64,000 nucleotides of DNA, from the NCBI RefSeq assembly GCF_023746555.1, contig NZ_CP098755.1, forward strand, positions 5,171,001-5,235,000, written 5' to 3'. The position numbers and the translations under genes are program-made. A model generated the notes under the pieces. That model was not told the origin of the DNA, ran no database searches, and was given only the letters and a program-made list of their open reading frames with translations. The DNA is from Brevibacillus ruminantium (GTDB taxonomy: Bacteria > Bacillota > Bacilli > Brevibacillales > Brevibacillaceae). Every line of letters begins with the position of its first letter. Position 1 is the stretch's first letter. This document shows positions 39,452 to 50,754 of this stretch, piece by piece.

Positions 39452-40306
39452 TTACGCGCGGTTGCTGCTGCCGAACAGGCGCATTTTGCCTTTGACAACT
39501 TCCTTGATCGCATCACGAGCAGGGCCGAGATATTTGCGTGGATCGATCTCATTCGGCTTGGCTGCCAGGACCTTGCGGATCGTTTCCGTGCATGCGACTT
39601 GGCTTTCTGTATTTACGTTAATTTTTCCTACACCCAGAGAAATTGATTTGACAATCGCTTCGTCAGGAACACCGGACCCGCCGTGAAGCACGATCGGAGC
39701 GCCGATATTGTTCGCCACTTTTTCGATGATGTCAAAACGGATTTTTGGCACGCCTTTGTACATGCCGTGTGCTGTACCGACAGCGATCGCCACATAGTCT
39801 ACTTTGGTTTCTTCCCAGAATCGAATCGCTTCTTCAGGATTTGCAAGAGTAGCGTCTTCTTCGTCCACAGACAGGTCATCCTCTACTCCGCCAATAGTAC
39901 CGAGCTCACCTTCAACGGAAACGCCAACAGCATGAGCAGCTTCTACAACCTGTTTGGTCAGGCGGATGTTGTCCTCATAGGCATGATGGGAACCGTCGAA
40001 CATAACGGAAGAAAAGCCGGCACGGATACATTTCATAACCATATCAAAATTGCTGCCGTGGTCAAGATGCAAGGCTACAGGAACACCTGCGCGCTCTGCC
40101 GCTGCCTTGGCAATCGCTACCGTATAATCCAGACCCATATACTTGAGGGCGCCTTCAGATACACCAAAAATTACCGGAGATTTCTCTTCCATCGCTGCTT
40201 CTGTAATCGCTTGCGTAAACTCCAGGTTATTGAGGTTAAACTGACCGACTGCATATTTATTCTTTTTGACGTCTTCGATAAAAGCGGTCATAGGTACGAG
40301 TGGCAT
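39452..40306 (-). CDS. fba: Fructose-bisphosphate aldolase class II
   Basis: Zinc-dependent glycolytic aldolase (284 aa). The zinc and substrate residues lie in [47 protein letters not shown] and [17 protein letters not shown]. It begins [15 protein letters not shown] with AAGGAGGA upstream. It is co-transcribed with transaldolase from the promoter at 40345-40371. The related tagatose-bisphosphate aldolase is excluded by context. Confidence 0.97.
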   Translation of the reverse strand: MPLVPMTAFIEDVKKNKYAVGQFNLNNLEFTQAITEAAMEEKSPVIFGVSEGALKYMGLDYTVAIAKAAAERAGVPVALHLDHGSNFDMVMKCIRAGFSSVMFDGSHHAYEDNIRLTKQVVEAAHAVGVSVEGELGTIGGVEDDLSVDEEDATLANPEEAIRFWEETKVDYVAIAVGTAHGMYKGVPKIRFDIIEKVANNIGAPIVLHGGSGVPDEAIVKSISLGVGKINVNTESQVACTETIRKVLAAKPNEIDPRKYLGPARDAIKEVVKGKMRLFGSSNRA

Positions 40307-40344
40307 ATTGAAAATCCTCCTTAGCAGACTCTGTAACGTGGCTT

Positions 40345-40371
40345 ATTATACCACAGTCATCTGCTTGTTAA
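40345..40371 (-). promoter_or_regulatory. Promoter of fba-tal
   Basis: On the minus strand a consensus TATAAT (40345-40350) is preceded by TGG (an extended -10) and by TTAACA 15 bases upstream (40366-40371). Confidence 0.65.
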
Positions 40372-40408
40372 CAGGTGCGCTTGTCCCAAGACATTCGCCA
40401 TCTTCAAT

Positions 40409-40783
40409 TTAACAGGCCAATTGCTTGTGTACCGCAAGCCGCAGCTCGTCGATATCAAACGGCTTGGTAAAGTGGGTCAACGCGCCCAGTTGTGTCGCTT
40501 CTTTAATCATGTCCAGCTCACCGTAGGCTGTCATCATAATGACCTTTATTTCCTGGTTGATTTTTTTAATATGCTTTAAAATCTCGATGCCGTCCATTCC
40601 AGGAATTTTCATATCGAGAATCACCAGATCCGGGGACTCCTTTTCTACGATTTCCAGCGCCATTTTTCCATTTGCGGCTTGAAATGTCTTATAGCCTTCT
40701 TTTCCAAGGACCTCGTACAGCAGGATGCGAATGCCGTACTGATCATCGACAACCAACACTTTTTTATCTCGTTTATCCTGCAT
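40409..40783 (-). CDS. spo0F: Sporulation phosphorelay protein Spo0F
   Basis: Single-domain response regulator (124 aa) that passes phosphate from sporulation kinases to Spo0B. The acidic pair Asp13-Asp14 ([18 protein letters not shown]) and the phospho-acceptor Asp57 ([13 protein letters not shown]) are present, with Thr and Lys switch residues in [10 protein letters not shown] and HFTKPFD. There is no output domain, which fits Spo0F, as does its place next to fba. The ATG follows GGGGG. A SigH-type promoter lies upstream. Confidence 0.95.
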   Translation of the reverse strand: MQDKRDKKVLVVDDQYGIRILLYEVLGKEGYKTFQAANGKMALEIVEKESPDLVILDMKIPGMDGIEILKHIKKINQEIKVIMMTAYGELDMIKEATQLGALTHFTKPFDIDELRLAVHKQLAC

Positions 40784-40835
40784 ACTTTTTCAATCCCCCT
40801 GCTATTAGAAGCCGTTACTTTTCATAAGCCTTTAG

Positions 40836-40862
40836 ATTCGCCTAATTTCAGGAAAATCCTTC
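40836..40862 (-). promoter_or_regulatory. SigH promoter of spo0F
   Basis: On the minus strand GAAGGATTT (40854-40862) and GGCGAAT (40836-40842) are 11 bases apart, an exact match to the SigH pattern RnAGGAwWW-N11-RnnGAAT. spo0F is a known SigH target in Bacillus. Confidence 0.75.
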
Positions 40863-40901
40863 TGAACCCTCTGGAAATTTTCCTGCATGATCGCGTTAGA
40901 G

Positions 40902-40907
40902 TATAAT
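40902..40907 (+). promoter_or_regulatory. -10 element for amj
   Basis: A consensus TATAAT lies 42 bases before the amj start on the plus strand. The region 17 bases upstream (TTTCCT) is a poor -35, so activation or another sigma factor may be needed. Confidence 0.45.
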
Positions 40908-40949
40908 AAAACGGAAATGACGCCTACGTGTAAGGAGACCCAACGAAAG

Positions 40950-41753
40950 ATGAATATGGTCTTGATTATTTGTCTGTTTACCTTCGTCATCCACACGGCT
41001 GAGACGCTTTCCTACGCGCTCCGGTATGCCGGTGTGCAGACTGGAAGATTGGCGGTCGCCCTCTCTTTGACCGGGATGATCGTTCTTGTATCGCGAACCT
41101 CCAATATGATCCAGGGTCCCTTCACAGGGGGATTGATCGACCGTGCCGCAGCGCAGCATTTTGATGTGCTGCCCTCGCTGCACCTGATTATCGGGGCGGC
41201 TTCTCTGGGCACGCTGGCCGCCATTCTCCTGTTTCCTACGCTGGTGCAGCTTTCAAAACGATTGATCGCGCATCTGGAGCTGACCGGCTCCGTCCCGCAA
41301 ATGCTCAAATCAACCGTCTCGATCCATCGTCTTCGCCAGGTAAAACATCATATTCGCCCGCCGCGACTTCCGAACCTGGCTCGTTTCCGGATCAAGGGAA
41401 TTCCCTATCGCCTTTTGTTCCTGAACTGCATCGTGACCGGCATTTACACAATCGGCGTGCTCTCTTCGCAGTACGCCTCGCTGCTGGAGCCTGCTTTCAA
41501 GGCGACCGTAATGTCAGCGTCCGGGTTGATCAACGGCGTCGCTACCATTCTTTTAACCATTTTTATTGATCCGCAGGTCGGGTTGCTGACAGATAAGGCC
41601 ATGCAAAATCAAAGTGAAATGGGTCAAGTGCGGGATATCTACATCGGGCTGATGATCTCTCGCTTCTTCGGCACCCTGCTGGCACAGCTATTGCTGTCTC
41701 CGGCTGCGCACTGGGTCGCATGGGTCGCCCCCTTTTTTCAGACATGGTCATAA
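40950..41753 (+). CDS. amj: Lipid II flippase Amj
   Basis: Polytopic membrane protein (267 aa) of the Amj family (B. subtilis YdaH), an alternative to MurJ for moving lipid II across the membrane. About six hydrophobic segments, beginning MNMVLIICLFTFVIHTAETLSYALRYAGV (start region), with the conserved RTSNMIQGPFTGGLIDRA. AAGGAG lies 12 bases before the ATG at 40950. The longer frame from 40887 contains promoter sequence. It occupies the place between spo0F and pyrG where Bacillus has another gene, and it runs opposite to its neighbours. Confidence 0.88.
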   Translation: MNMVLIICLFTFVIHTAETLSYALRYAGVQTGRLAVALSLTGMIVLVSRTSNMIQGPFTGGLIDRAAAQHFDVLPSLHLIIGAASLGTLAAILLFPTLVQLSKRLIAHLELTGSVPQMLKSTVSIHRLRQVKHHIRPPRLPNLARFRIKGIPYRLLFLNCIVTGIYTIGVLSSQYASLLEPAFKATVMSASGLINGVATILLTIFIDPQVGLLTDKAMQNQSEMGQVRDIYIGLMISRFFGTLLAQLLLSPAAHWVAWVAPFFQTWS

Positions 41754-41770
41754 CACAGGTTCAATTAGAA

Positions 41771-41828
41771 AAAAACGCACGGGTGGAAACGCGGGGAAAC
41801 TCCCCTCGCTGCCTCGTGCGTTTTTTTA
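41771..41828. terminator. Bidirectional terminator between amj and pyrG
   Basis: AAACGCACG (41774-41782) pairs with CGTGCGTTT (41814-41822), with an inner GCGGGG/CTCCCC hairpin. T-runs occur on the outgoing side on both strands, so it can end both convergent transcripts. Confidence 0.85.
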
Positions 41829-41852
41829 TGGCCTAGTTCTATACGAAAACGT

Positions 41853-43595
<1,743 letters not shown>

Positions 43596-43627
43596 TCATA
43601 TCCTTCTTCATGTGAAGCCCAAGGAGT

Positions 43628-43656
43628 ATTTTATCTTGTCCTCCAACAGGAGTCAA
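43628..43656 (-). promoter_or_regulatory. pyrG promoter with GGGC start site
   Basis: On the minus strand TTGACT (43651-43656) and TAAAAT (43628-43633) are 17 bases apart. Seven bases after the -10 the transcript would begin GGGC (43620-43617). The promoter touches the last rpoE codons. Confidence 0.8.
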
Positions 43657-43659
43657 GGA

Positions 43660-44223
43660 TTATAAATCTTCATTTTCGTCCTCATAATCGTCGGTAGATT
43701 CCTCATCCGCCAACTCCTCGTCTTCTTCCTCGAAAAGCTCTTCGTCTTCAAGCTCTTCCTCTTCTTCTTCGAGATCAGGGTCCAGCTCTTCGTCCATTTC
43801 GTCCCCTTCTTCGACGAATTCATCGTCTTCAAAGATGGCGATCTCGTCATCCTCGTATTCTTCGGCCAAGTCTTCTTCTGCTTCGTAATCGTCAAAGTCG
43901 TCGTCCAGGATAACCTTTTTCTTCTTGCCGCCCTCTTGCGTCTCTTCTACTGTATCTGTCGGGTACCAGCGCTTCAGTCCCCAGTTGTTATCACCCAAGC
44001 ACACAAAACGGCCGTCAATGTTCACTTCCGTATATACCTGAGCGATGATCGCCATTTTCTCTTCTTCTTTCATTCCCCGAAGCGCGGCCAGTTGGTTCAT
44101 CAAGTCACGGAAATTGTGAACTTGATTGGTTTCACGGAGAATTTCGTATGCGATATCGACCAATGCCATCTCGTTAAGTTTATCACGGTCCAGATGTGCA
44201 AGTATTTGACTCACCCAAGGCAC
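43660..44223 (-). CDS. rpoE: RNA polymerase delta subunit
   Basis: Delta subunit (187 aa) of Firmicutes RNA polymerase, which speeds recycling and sharpens initiation. The folded HARE-type N-terminal domain (about 1-90, with MALVDIAYEILRETNQ and DGRFVCLGDNNWGLKRWYPTD) is followed by a disordered tail made almost wholly of Glu and Asp. The tail gives long simple-sequence stretches at the DNA level. It precedes pyrG and follows the icmF operon. Confidence 0.95.
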   Translation of the reverse strand: MPWVSQILAHLDRDKLNEMALVDIAYEILRETNQVHNFRDLMNQLAALRGMKEEEKMAIIAQVYTEVNIDGRFVCLGDNNWGLKRWYPTDTVEETQEGGKKKKVILDDDFDDYEAEEDLAEEYEDDEIAIFEDDEFVEEGDEMDEELDPDLEEEEEELEDEELFEEEDEELADEESTDDYEDENEDL

Positions 44224-44442
44224 GTCCTTTCATATAGAAAACTTGGCCACCGTCAAGCTGTCGCAAGCCGACCGAGCCCGTTATGTAACCGATGCTGACC
44301 GGAATCCGAATAGGTTCGGCAGACCAACAATAAATTGGCTATCATACAGTATTCCTTATTTTAGACGAAAATGCAAGGGATTCAAACGCCTGCCCGCGCA
44401 ATTCACAGATAACGACAAATTTTGCGGGGAAAACCAACAGGA

Positions 44443-44475
44443 GAGCGGCTGCTACCCGTACGGTTTCAGCCGCTC
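44443..44475 (-). terminator. Hairpin after icmF, possible weak terminator
   Basis: A perfect nine-base stem GAGCGGCTG/CAGCCGCTC lies 20 bases after the icmF stop. On the minus strand the following sequence TCCTGTTGGTTTT lacks a good T-run. The rest of 44224-44495 is the rpoE leader with a further imperfect hairpin near 44268-44325 and no gene. Confidence 0.5.
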
Positions 44476-44495
44476 CCACCATTGCGATGCATCCC

Positions 44496-47400
44496 TTACA
44501 TATTGCGACGGTACTGTCCGCCCACTTCGTACAAGGCAGCACTGATCTGCCCCAGCGAAGCCACTTTGACCGTCTCCATCAATTCGGCAAAGATATTGCC
44601 GCCGCTCATGGCGACCTCCTGCAAACGCTTCAGGGCAGCCGAAGCCGCATCCCGATGACGCTCCTGGAAATCGCGCAGGTTGCGGATCTGCTGTTCCTTT
44701 TCCTCTTCCGTCGCCCGAGCCAGCTCGATCTCGTAATCGTCCTCCGAGGCGTTGGGGTTGAGGAAGGTGTTCACACCGATAATCGGTAGCTCGCCGCTGT
44801 GCTTCTTCATCTCGTAGTACATCGACTCATCCTGGATTTTGCCGCGTTGATACTGGGTCTCCATCGCCCCCAGCACACCGCCGCGCATATTCAGCCGCTC
44901 AAACTCCTGCAGGACGGCCTCTTCTACCAGATCTGTCAGCTCTTCGATAATAAAAGCGCCTTGGAGCGGGTTTTCGTTTTTCGCGAGTCCCATCTCCTTG
45001 TTGATGATCATCTGAATTGCCATCGCCCGACGAACGGAGTTTTCCGTCGGCGTCGTGATCGCTTCGTCAAAGGCATTGGTGTGCAGCGAATTGCAGTTGT
45101 CGTAGATGGCGATCAAGGCTTGCAGCGTAGTCCGGATGTCGTTGAAGTCCATCTCCTGTGCGTGCAGGGATCGGCCGGACGTCTGGATGTGGTATTTCAG
45201 CTTTTGGCTGCGGTCATTGCCCCCGTAGCGATTTTTCATCACCGTCGCCCAAATCCGGCGGGCCACGCGACCAATCACGGTATACTCCGGATCAAGGCCA
45301 TTGGAGAAGAAAAACGACAGGTTTGGCGCAAAGTCGTCGATGTGCATGCCGCGGCTGAGGTAGTACTCTACATAGGTAAAGCCGTTGGCCAGCGTGAAAG
45401 CAAGCTGCGTGATCGGATTCGCCCCCGCCTCGGCGATATGGTAGCCGGAAATGGAGACCGAGTAGTAATTGCGCACTTTGTGATCGATGAAGTACTGCTG
45501 GATATCCCCCATCATGCGGAGGGCGAATTCAGTCGAGAAGATGCAGGTGTTTTGCCCCTGATCCTCTTTCAGGATATCCGCCTGAACCGTACCGCGCACA
45601 GTGGAGAGTGTATACGCCTTGATTTGCTCGTATTCCTCCGCGGTGGGCTGTCTTCCCTCACGCTCTGCGAATTTTTCCACCTGCTGTTCGATCGCGGTGT
45701 TCATGAATTTCGCCAGGATCATTGGAGCTGGTCCGTTAATCGTCATCGATACAGAGGTCGATGGCGCGCACAAGTCAAAACCGGCGTACAGCTTCTTCAT
45801 GTCGTCCAGCGTACAGATGCTGACCCCGCTCGTTCCGATTTTTCCGTAGATGTCGGGACGGTAATCCGGGTCCTCCCCGTACAGCGTCACCGAATCAAAC
45901 GCCGTACTCAGGCGCTTGGCTTCGTCATTTTGAGACAGGAAATGAAAGCGCCGGTTGGTCCGCTCCGGTGTTCCTTCGCCTGCGAATTGACGCTTGGGGT
46001 CCTCCCCTTCTCGTTTGAACGGGAAGACACCTGCTGTATAGGGAAACTGGCCGGGCACATTTTCTTTGAGCGACCATTTCAGGATTTCGCCCCAGTCCTG
46101 AAAATCAGGCAGGCACACCTTGGGAATCCGCGTACCGGAAAGCGATTCCGTAAACAGCGTCGTCACGATTTCCTTGTCGCGGATCTTGGTCACGAACTGG
46201 TCCTGTTTGTACATCTCTTTCAACTTGGGCCAATTGTTTAAAATTTCTTTGCATTCCGGGTGGAGCTTGCTTTCAAAATGAGCGATCTGCTTATCCAGCA
46301 CAGCGGCCACTTCCTGCGCGGCCGACTCACCCGACGCGAGCAGCGTCTCTTTGGCCCCAGTCAACTGGTACAGCTTGCGGGCGATGGCAGACTGCTCCGC
46401 CGTAAACTTTTGGTGCCCGCGGACCGTATTTGCGATTTCCTGCAGATAAGTATTCCGCTCTACTGGAATCAGCGAGGGCTTGTGTGTCTTGACCGGAGTC
46501 GGATCAAGTCCGGAGACATCCCAATCCACTGCTGTCTTTTCTGCGATCTTGTGCATCAGCGCGGCAAACAGGACATTGGTTCCCGGGTCGTTGAACTGGC
46601 TGGCAATCGTGCCGTAGACCGGAACCTTTTCATCGGGCAGTTCGAATTGCTGATGGTTGCGGCGATACTGTCTGCGCACCTCGCGCAGGGCATCCTCGGA
46701 GCCTTTGCGCTCGAATTTGTTGATGGCGATCAGGTCGGCAAAATCGAGCATGTCGATTTTCTCCAGCTGCGAAGGGGCTCCAAATTCACTGGTCATGACG
46801 TACATAGAGACGTCACACACCTCCGTGACCTGGGCATCCCCCTGCCCGATCCCGCTCGTCTCGACGATCACGAGGTCAAATCCGGCTGCTTTGACGACGC
46901 GGATGGCATCCTTGACCGCGGCCGACAGCTCGGAGCCGGAACGGCGGCTGGCCAGGCTGCGCATGTAGACACGCGGCGTGTTGTTGGCATTCATGCGGAT
47001 GCGGTCGCCAAGCAGCGCCCCGCCCGTTTTTTGCTTGGAGGGATCGACTGAGAGGATCGCTACGGTCTTATCGGCGTACGTTCGCAAAAAGCGGCGAACC
47101 AGTTCATCGGTCAGCGAGCTTTTTCCCGCTCCGCCAGTACCGGTAATTCCCAGCACGGGAACCGGATGCTCCGCTTCTGCCAGCTTCTCTTTTACCTGCT
47201 CAAACACCTGGGGCTCATCCACCGCATACTCGGCAAGCGAAATCAACCGGGCAATCGCCTGATGATTCTGCTTGTGAAGCTCTTCTACTTCTCCTTCGAT
47301 CTGCTTGACCGTCGGGAAATCACACTCCCGGATCATGTAGTTGATCATGCCCTGCAGACCGAGCTTTCGCCCGTCATCCGGCGAGAAAATCTTGCTGACG

Positions 47401-47747
47401 CCATACTCCTCCAGCTCCCGAATCTCGCGCGGCACGATGACGCCCCCGCCTCCTCCATAGAGACGGATATGACCCGCCCCGCGCTCTTTCAACAGGTCGA
47501 CAATGTATTTGAAAAACTCTACATGGCCGCCCTGGTAAGAGCTGATGGCAATTCCTTGCACATCCTCCTGAATGGCAGCCGTGACAATATCGTTTACCGA
47601 ACGGTTATGTCCGAGGTGGATCACCTCTACGCCGGAGCTTTGCAATATCCGCCGCATGATATTGATCGAGGCATCGTGCCCGTCATACAGGCTGGCTGCC
47701 GTGACAAAACGCACCTTGTTTTGCGGACGATACACTTCTGTTTCCAT
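44496..47747 (-). CDS. icmF: Fused isobutyryl-CoA mutase IcmF
   Basis: Adenosylcobalamin-dependent mutase with built-in GTPase chaperone (1083 aa). The B12-binding domain (about 1-140) has the cobalt-ligand His24 in [10 protein letters not shown]. The MeaI-type GTPase domain (about 195-420) has the P-loop GTGGAGKSS and the base-specificity motif written NKFE (usually NKxD). The substrate-binding TIM barrel (about 530-1083) has [20 protein letters not shown] and [13 protein letters not shown]. It interconverts isobutyryl- and n-butyryl-CoA. Related enzymes act on isovaleryl/pivalyl-CoA, so the exact substrate is not certain. The start at 47747 follows GGGGAG. Last gene of the acyl-CoA operon, after the TetR gene. 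Confidence 0.94.
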   Translation of the reverse strand: METEVYRPQNKVRFVTAASLYDGHDASINIMRRILQSSGVEVIHLGHNRSVNDIVTAAIQEDVQGIAISSYQGGHVEFFKYIVDLLKERGAGHIRLYGGGGGVIVPREIRELEEYGVSKIFSPDDGRKLGLQGMINYMIRECDFPTVKQIEGEVEELHKQNHQAIARLISLAEYAVDEPQVFEQVKEKLAEAEHPVPVLGITGTGGAGKSSLTDELVRRFLRTYADKTVAILSVDPSKQKTGGALLGDRIRMNANNTPRVYMRSLASRRSGSELSAAVKDAIRVVKAAGFDLVIVETSGIGQGDAQVTEVCDVSMYVMTSEFGAPSQLEKIDMLDFADLIAINKFERKGSEDALREVRRQYRRNHQQFELPDEKVPVYGTIASQFNDPGTNVLFAALMHKIAEKTAVDWDVSGLDPTPVKTHKPSLIPVERNTYLQEIANTVRGHQKFTAEQSAIARKLYQLTGAKETLLASGESAAQEVAAVLDKQIAHFESKLHPECKEILNNWPKLKEMYKQDQFVTKIRDKEIVTTLFTESLSGTRIPKVCLPDFQDWGEILKWSLKENVPGQFPYTAGVFPFKREGEDPKRQFAGEGTPERTNRRFHFLSQNDEAKRLSTAFDSVTLYGEDPDYRPDIYGKIGTSGVSICTLDDMKKLYAGFDLCAPSTSVSMTINGPAPMILAKFMNTAIEQQVEKFAEREGRQPTAEEYEQIKAYTLSTVRGTVQADILKEDQGQNTCIFSTEFALRMMGDIQQYFIDHKVRNYYSVSISGYHIAEAGANPITQLAFTLANGFTYVEYYLSRGMHIDDFAPNLSFFFSNGLDPEYTVIGRVARRIWATVMKNRYGGNDRSQKLKYHIQTSGRSLHAQEMDFNDIRTTLQALIAIYDNCNSLHTNAFDEAITTPTENSVRRAMAIQMIINKEMGLAKNENPLQGAFIIEELTDLVEEAVLQEFERLNMRGGVLGAMETQYQRGKIQDESMYYEMKKHSGELPIIGVNTFLNPNASEDDYEIELARATEEEKEQQIRNLRDFQERHRDAASAALKRLQEVAMSGGNIFAELMETVKVASLGQISAALYEVGGQYRRNM

Positions 47748-47813
47748 CGTTCCACTCTCCCCGGAAATCAAGTGACGCGTTCTCCGAGTGCCATCCAGGA
47801 CGATGTCGCTGGA

Positions 47814-48443
47814 CTACTCGGATACGCTGATTTCGCGCAGCAGCAGTGCCGTCTGTTTCTCTGTATATTCCTCCAGTGTATAGTGGCGTTTCAGCGCCCA
47901 CCGGCGGAATACCCACATCTCGCCAAGCACCATGATGTTGTCAGCCATCAGCTTCACGTGCTTTTCGTCGATGCCGATAGAGCCGTCGGCAATTCCTTTG
48001 CGCAGAATTTCTTCAAAGATCAGCGAGATTTCTTCCTCCCGCCGCAGTACGTAGCGCAGTGTTTCGGGTGGCAATGATTTGGACTCCTGATAAATCAGCA
48101 GGACGCGGTCGCTCATCTGATCCATCACCCGGAAAAAGCTGCGCAGAGCCAGCTTCAGGTTTTTCAGCCCTGTTCCGTTAAAGGTGATCGCTTCCCGCAG
48201 TCTGCTCTCTACCTCGGCGTGAATGGCATCACAGACCAGATACAGAACATCCTCTTTTGATTCAATATATTCGTAGAGGGTGCCGATACTAAAACCGGAC
48301 GCCCGGGCAATTTCACGAGTCGTTGTTTTATGAAACCCTTTGTTGATAAAAAGATCGACCGCAGCCTCGATGATCTGCTCGCGTCTCTTCTCAATCAGCT
48401 TGGGGTCCTTCACCAGCGACGGTATGTTTTTTCTCTTTTCCAC
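47814..48443 (-). CDS. TetR-family regulator of the acyl-CoA operon
   Basis: TetR-type repressor (209 aa). The N-terminal helix-turn-helix (about 20-66: QIIEAAVDLFINKGFHKTTTREIA, shortened landmark, then SGFSIGTLYEYIESKEDVL) is canonical. The C-terminal helical domain should bind an acyl-CoA by analogy to FadR/YsiA-type regulators. It is encoded between meaB and icmF. A palindrome matching those before the thiolase gene and fadF lies just upstream (48468-48481), suggesting self-regulation. A GTG at 48443 with AAGGGTGG upstream is the start. Confidence 0.9.
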   Translation of the reverse strand: MEKRKNIPSLVKDPKLIEKRREQIIEAAVDLFINKGFHKTTTREIARASGFSIGTLYEYIESKEDVLYLVCDAIHAEVESRLREAITFNGTGLKNLKLALRSFFRVMDQMSDRVLLIYQESKSLPPETLRYVLRREEEISLIFEEILRKGIADGSIGIDEKHVKLMADNIMVLGEMWVFRRWALKRHYTLEEYTEKQTALLLREISVSE

Positions 48444-48467
48444 GACATATCCACCCTTCCAACCGAC

Positions 48468-48481
48468 TGAGCGTTTGGTCA
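48468..48481 (-). promoter_or_regulatory. TetR-type operator before the regulator gene
   Basis: The sequence TGAGCGTTTGGTCA is a partly symmetric copy of the pattern seen at 54046, 58331 and 58390. A related inverted copy (GACCAAAACGCTC, 48503-48515) lies 21 bases further upstream, so the two together form an inverted repeat in the gap between meaB and the regulator. Confidence 0.5.
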
Positions 48482-48587
48482 GACAAGATTTGGAAAAAGA
48501 AAGACCAAAACGCTCTCACATGTCTTTATATCCCCGTTATTATACGACTGGAGAGCGCGGAAAGCCAATCTTTCTTTTCCCATTGGT

Positions 48588-49535
48588 TCAGGTAGTTTGT
48601 CCCCACCACTGGCTGATGATCCGCTCAGCGGCGCTGTATGGATCTTCCTCGCGGGCTGCCACCCGATTCAGCTCGTCTGCATGCCGGCCGTGCTGAATAT
48701 TGGTGAGCAAGCGTTGAAACAGCCGATCCCGGACGATGTCCAGCACTTCTTCCTGCAGATGGCGGGAGCGGCGGGTCTGCACCTCGCCTGTCTCCTGCAA
48801 AAACTCCTGGTGGCGCATGACCTCGCTCCACAGCTCCGCCATTCCTTGCCCATCCGTTGAGATGGTGCGTACAATCGGCGGACGCCAGGGAGCATCGTGT
48901 TTGGCCAAATCAAGCATCTGCTCCACTTCGATCTGCAATTTTTCCGTGCCGGGCAAATCTGCCTTGTTGATGACAAACAAATCGGCAATCTCCATGATCC
49001 CGGCCTTGAACGCCTGGATGGTGTCCCCTCCGCCGGGATTGAGAACCACTGCCGTCGTATCGGCGATGCTCATCACATCCAGCTCCGACTGGCCAACGCC
49101 AACCGTCTCGATCAGAACGACGTCACAGCCGTAGGCATCCAGCACCCGAACCGCATCCCGGGTATTGGTGGACAAACCGCCCAGACTGCCGCGGGTGCCC
49201 ATGCTGCGGATAAACACCCCTTTGTCCAAGGCGTGGCTTTGCATCCGCACACGGTCGCCAAGCAGCGCCCCGCCCGTAAACGGACTGGTCGGGTCCACGG
49301 CTACGACCCCAATCTTGAGGTCAAGCGACCGTAGATAGCCGATCAGGCAGTCGACAAGCGAGCTTTTTCCCGCTCCCGGCGTACCGGTAATCCCGATCAG
49401 CTTCGCCCGTCCCGTGTGTGGGAACAGCTCTTTCAAGATCAAGTCCCGTTCTGGATAGTCGTTTTCAATACAGGTGATAGCCCGGGCCGCCCCGCGCACA
49501 TCTCCTGCGAGAATACGTCTAGTGATCTCGTGCAT
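48588..49535 (-). CDS. meaB: MeaB/ArgK-family GTPase (mutase chaperone)
   Basis: P-loop GTPase (315 aa) of the MeaB family that loads and protects adenosylcobalamin mutases. The P-loop is GTPGAGKSS (about residues 51-59). It has [19 protein letters not shown] as the conserved switch-like stretch, ETVGVGQSELDV and NKAD for guanine specificity. It lies in the same operon as IcmF, which already carries its own GTPase domain, so its client may be a separate methylmalonyl- or other acyl-CoA mutase elsewhere in the genome, or IcmF itself. It follows an acyl-CoA dehydrogenase gene by 33 bases. Confidence 0.93.
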   Translation of the reverse strand: MHEITRRILAGDVRGAARAITCIENDYPERDLILKELFPHTGRAKLIGITGTPGAGKSSLVDCLIGYLRSLDLKIGVVAVDPTSPFTGGALLGDRVRMQSHALDKGVFIRSMGTRGSLGGLSTNTRDAVRVLDAYGCDVVLIETVGVGQSELDVMSIADTTAVVLNPGGGDTIQAFKAGIMEIADLFVINKADLPGTEKLQIEVEQMLDLAKHDAPWRPPIVRTISTDGQGMAELWSEVMRHQEFLQETGEVQTRRSRHLQEEVLDIVRDRLFQRLLTNIQHGRHADELNRVAAREEDPYSAAERIISQWWGQTT

Positions 49536-49568
49536 GAAACGCCCTCATCTCAACCTGGGTTGTCCGCT

Positions 49569-50711
49569 CTACTCTTTCAGCAGGTAGTTGCTGATCACGA
49601 CGCGCTGAATTTCGTTGGTTCCCTCATAGATTTGCGTGATTTTGGCATCGCGCATGAAGCGCTCCACCGGATACTCGCGTGTGTAGCCGTAGCCGCCAAA
49701 CACCTGGACAGCCTCGGTCGTCACTTCCATCGCAATATCGCCGGCGAAAACCTTGGAGATCGCGGATGCTTTTCCGTACGGCAATCCCTGATCCTCCAGC
49801 CACGCCGCCTGATAGGTCAGGAGCCGGGCAGCTTCGATTTTGGTTGCCATATCGGCCAGTTTGAACTGGATGGCTTGCAGGGCAGCGATTGGTTTGCCAA
49901 ACTGGTTGCGCTCTTTGGCGTAGTCGCGCGCGTGTTCAAAAGCGCCTTGCGCGATACCCAGCGCCTGTGCTGCGATGCCGTTGCGGCCGCCGTCCAGAGT
50001 CATCATCGCGATCTTGAAGCCCTGTCCCTCTTCACCCAGCCTGTTTTCTACCGGAACACGCACATCTTCGAAATTCACAGCAAGCGTCGGCGAGGAACGA
50101 ATCCCCAGTTTTTTTTCTTTCTTGCCCATCGTAAAGCCTTCCATACCCTTTTCGACGATAAAGGCAGTGATTCCTTTGTGCTTCAGCTCAGGGGCGGTAA
50201 CGGCAAATACGATGTAGATTTCCGCTTCGCCCGCGTTGGTGATAAAGATTTTGCTGCCGTTCAAGACATAGTGATCGCCATCGCGCACAGCCGTGGTCCG
50301 CATCCCTGCCGAATCAGAGCCTGATCCTGCTTCCGTCAGGCAGTATGCCCCCATCTTTTTGCCCTCTGCCAGCGGCCGCAGGAACTTTTGCTTCTGCTCC
50401 TCCGTGCCAAACTTGAAGATCGGCCAGCTCGCCAGCGAGACATGTGCCGACAAGGTTACGCCAATCGATGCGTCCACGCGGGACAGCTCCTCCACCGCGA
50501 TCACATAGCTGAGGTAGTCCGCACCCGCACCGCCGTACTCCTCCGGCCACGGGATGCCTGTCAGGCCCAGCTCGGCCATCTCTTCAAAAATAGCGCGGTC
50601 AAAGCGTTCTTCCTCGTCCCGCTCCGCGGCTGTGGGAGCTACCTGTGTTTCGGCAAAATCGCGGATCATCTTGCGCAGCATCTCTTGTTCTTCATTCAAT
50701 TGAAAGTTCAT
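49569..50711 (-). CDS. Acyl-CoA dehydrogenase (first of two)
   Basis: FAD enzyme (380 aa) that oxidises an acyl-CoA to the 2-enoyl-CoA and passes electrons to ETF. It has the helical N-domain, the [16 protein letters not shown] and [15 protein letters not shown]-binding strand, and the C-domain with the catalytic Glu in [15 protein letters not shown]. This pattern belongs to the short-chain/butyryl-CoA class, but branched substrates are possible. The start is the ATG at 50711, eight bases after GGGAG, not the GTG at 50720. It is 43 bases after the paralogue at 50755. Confidence 0.94.
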   Translation of the reverse strand: MNFQLNEEQEMLRKMIRDFAETQVAPTAAERDEEERFDRAIFEEMAELGLTGIPWPEEYGGAGADYLSYVIAVEELSRVDASIGVTLSAHVSLASWPIFKFGTEEQKQKFLRPLAEGKKMGAYCLTEAGSGSDSAGMRTTAVRDGDHYVLNGSKIFITNAGEAEIYIVFAVTAPELKHKGITAFIVEKGMEGFTMGKKEKKLGIRSSPTLAVNFEDVRVPVENRLGEEGQGFKIAMMTLDGGRNGIAAQALGIAQGAFEHARDYAKERNQFGKPIAALQAIQFKLADMATKIEAARLLTYQAAWLEDQGLPYGKASAISKVFAGDIAMEVTTEAVQVFGGYGYTREYPVERFMRDAKITQIYEGTNEIQRVVISNYLLKE

Positions 50712-50754
50712 CGCTTCCACTCCCTGCGTCCCTTAGTTCTTGGATTTTTCTTCT

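Noticed and set aside
44268..44325. Hairpin in the rpoE leader as a regulatory RNA
   Set aside because: The stem is imperfect and interrupted, without a T-run or a recognised motif. It could be chance secondary structure.
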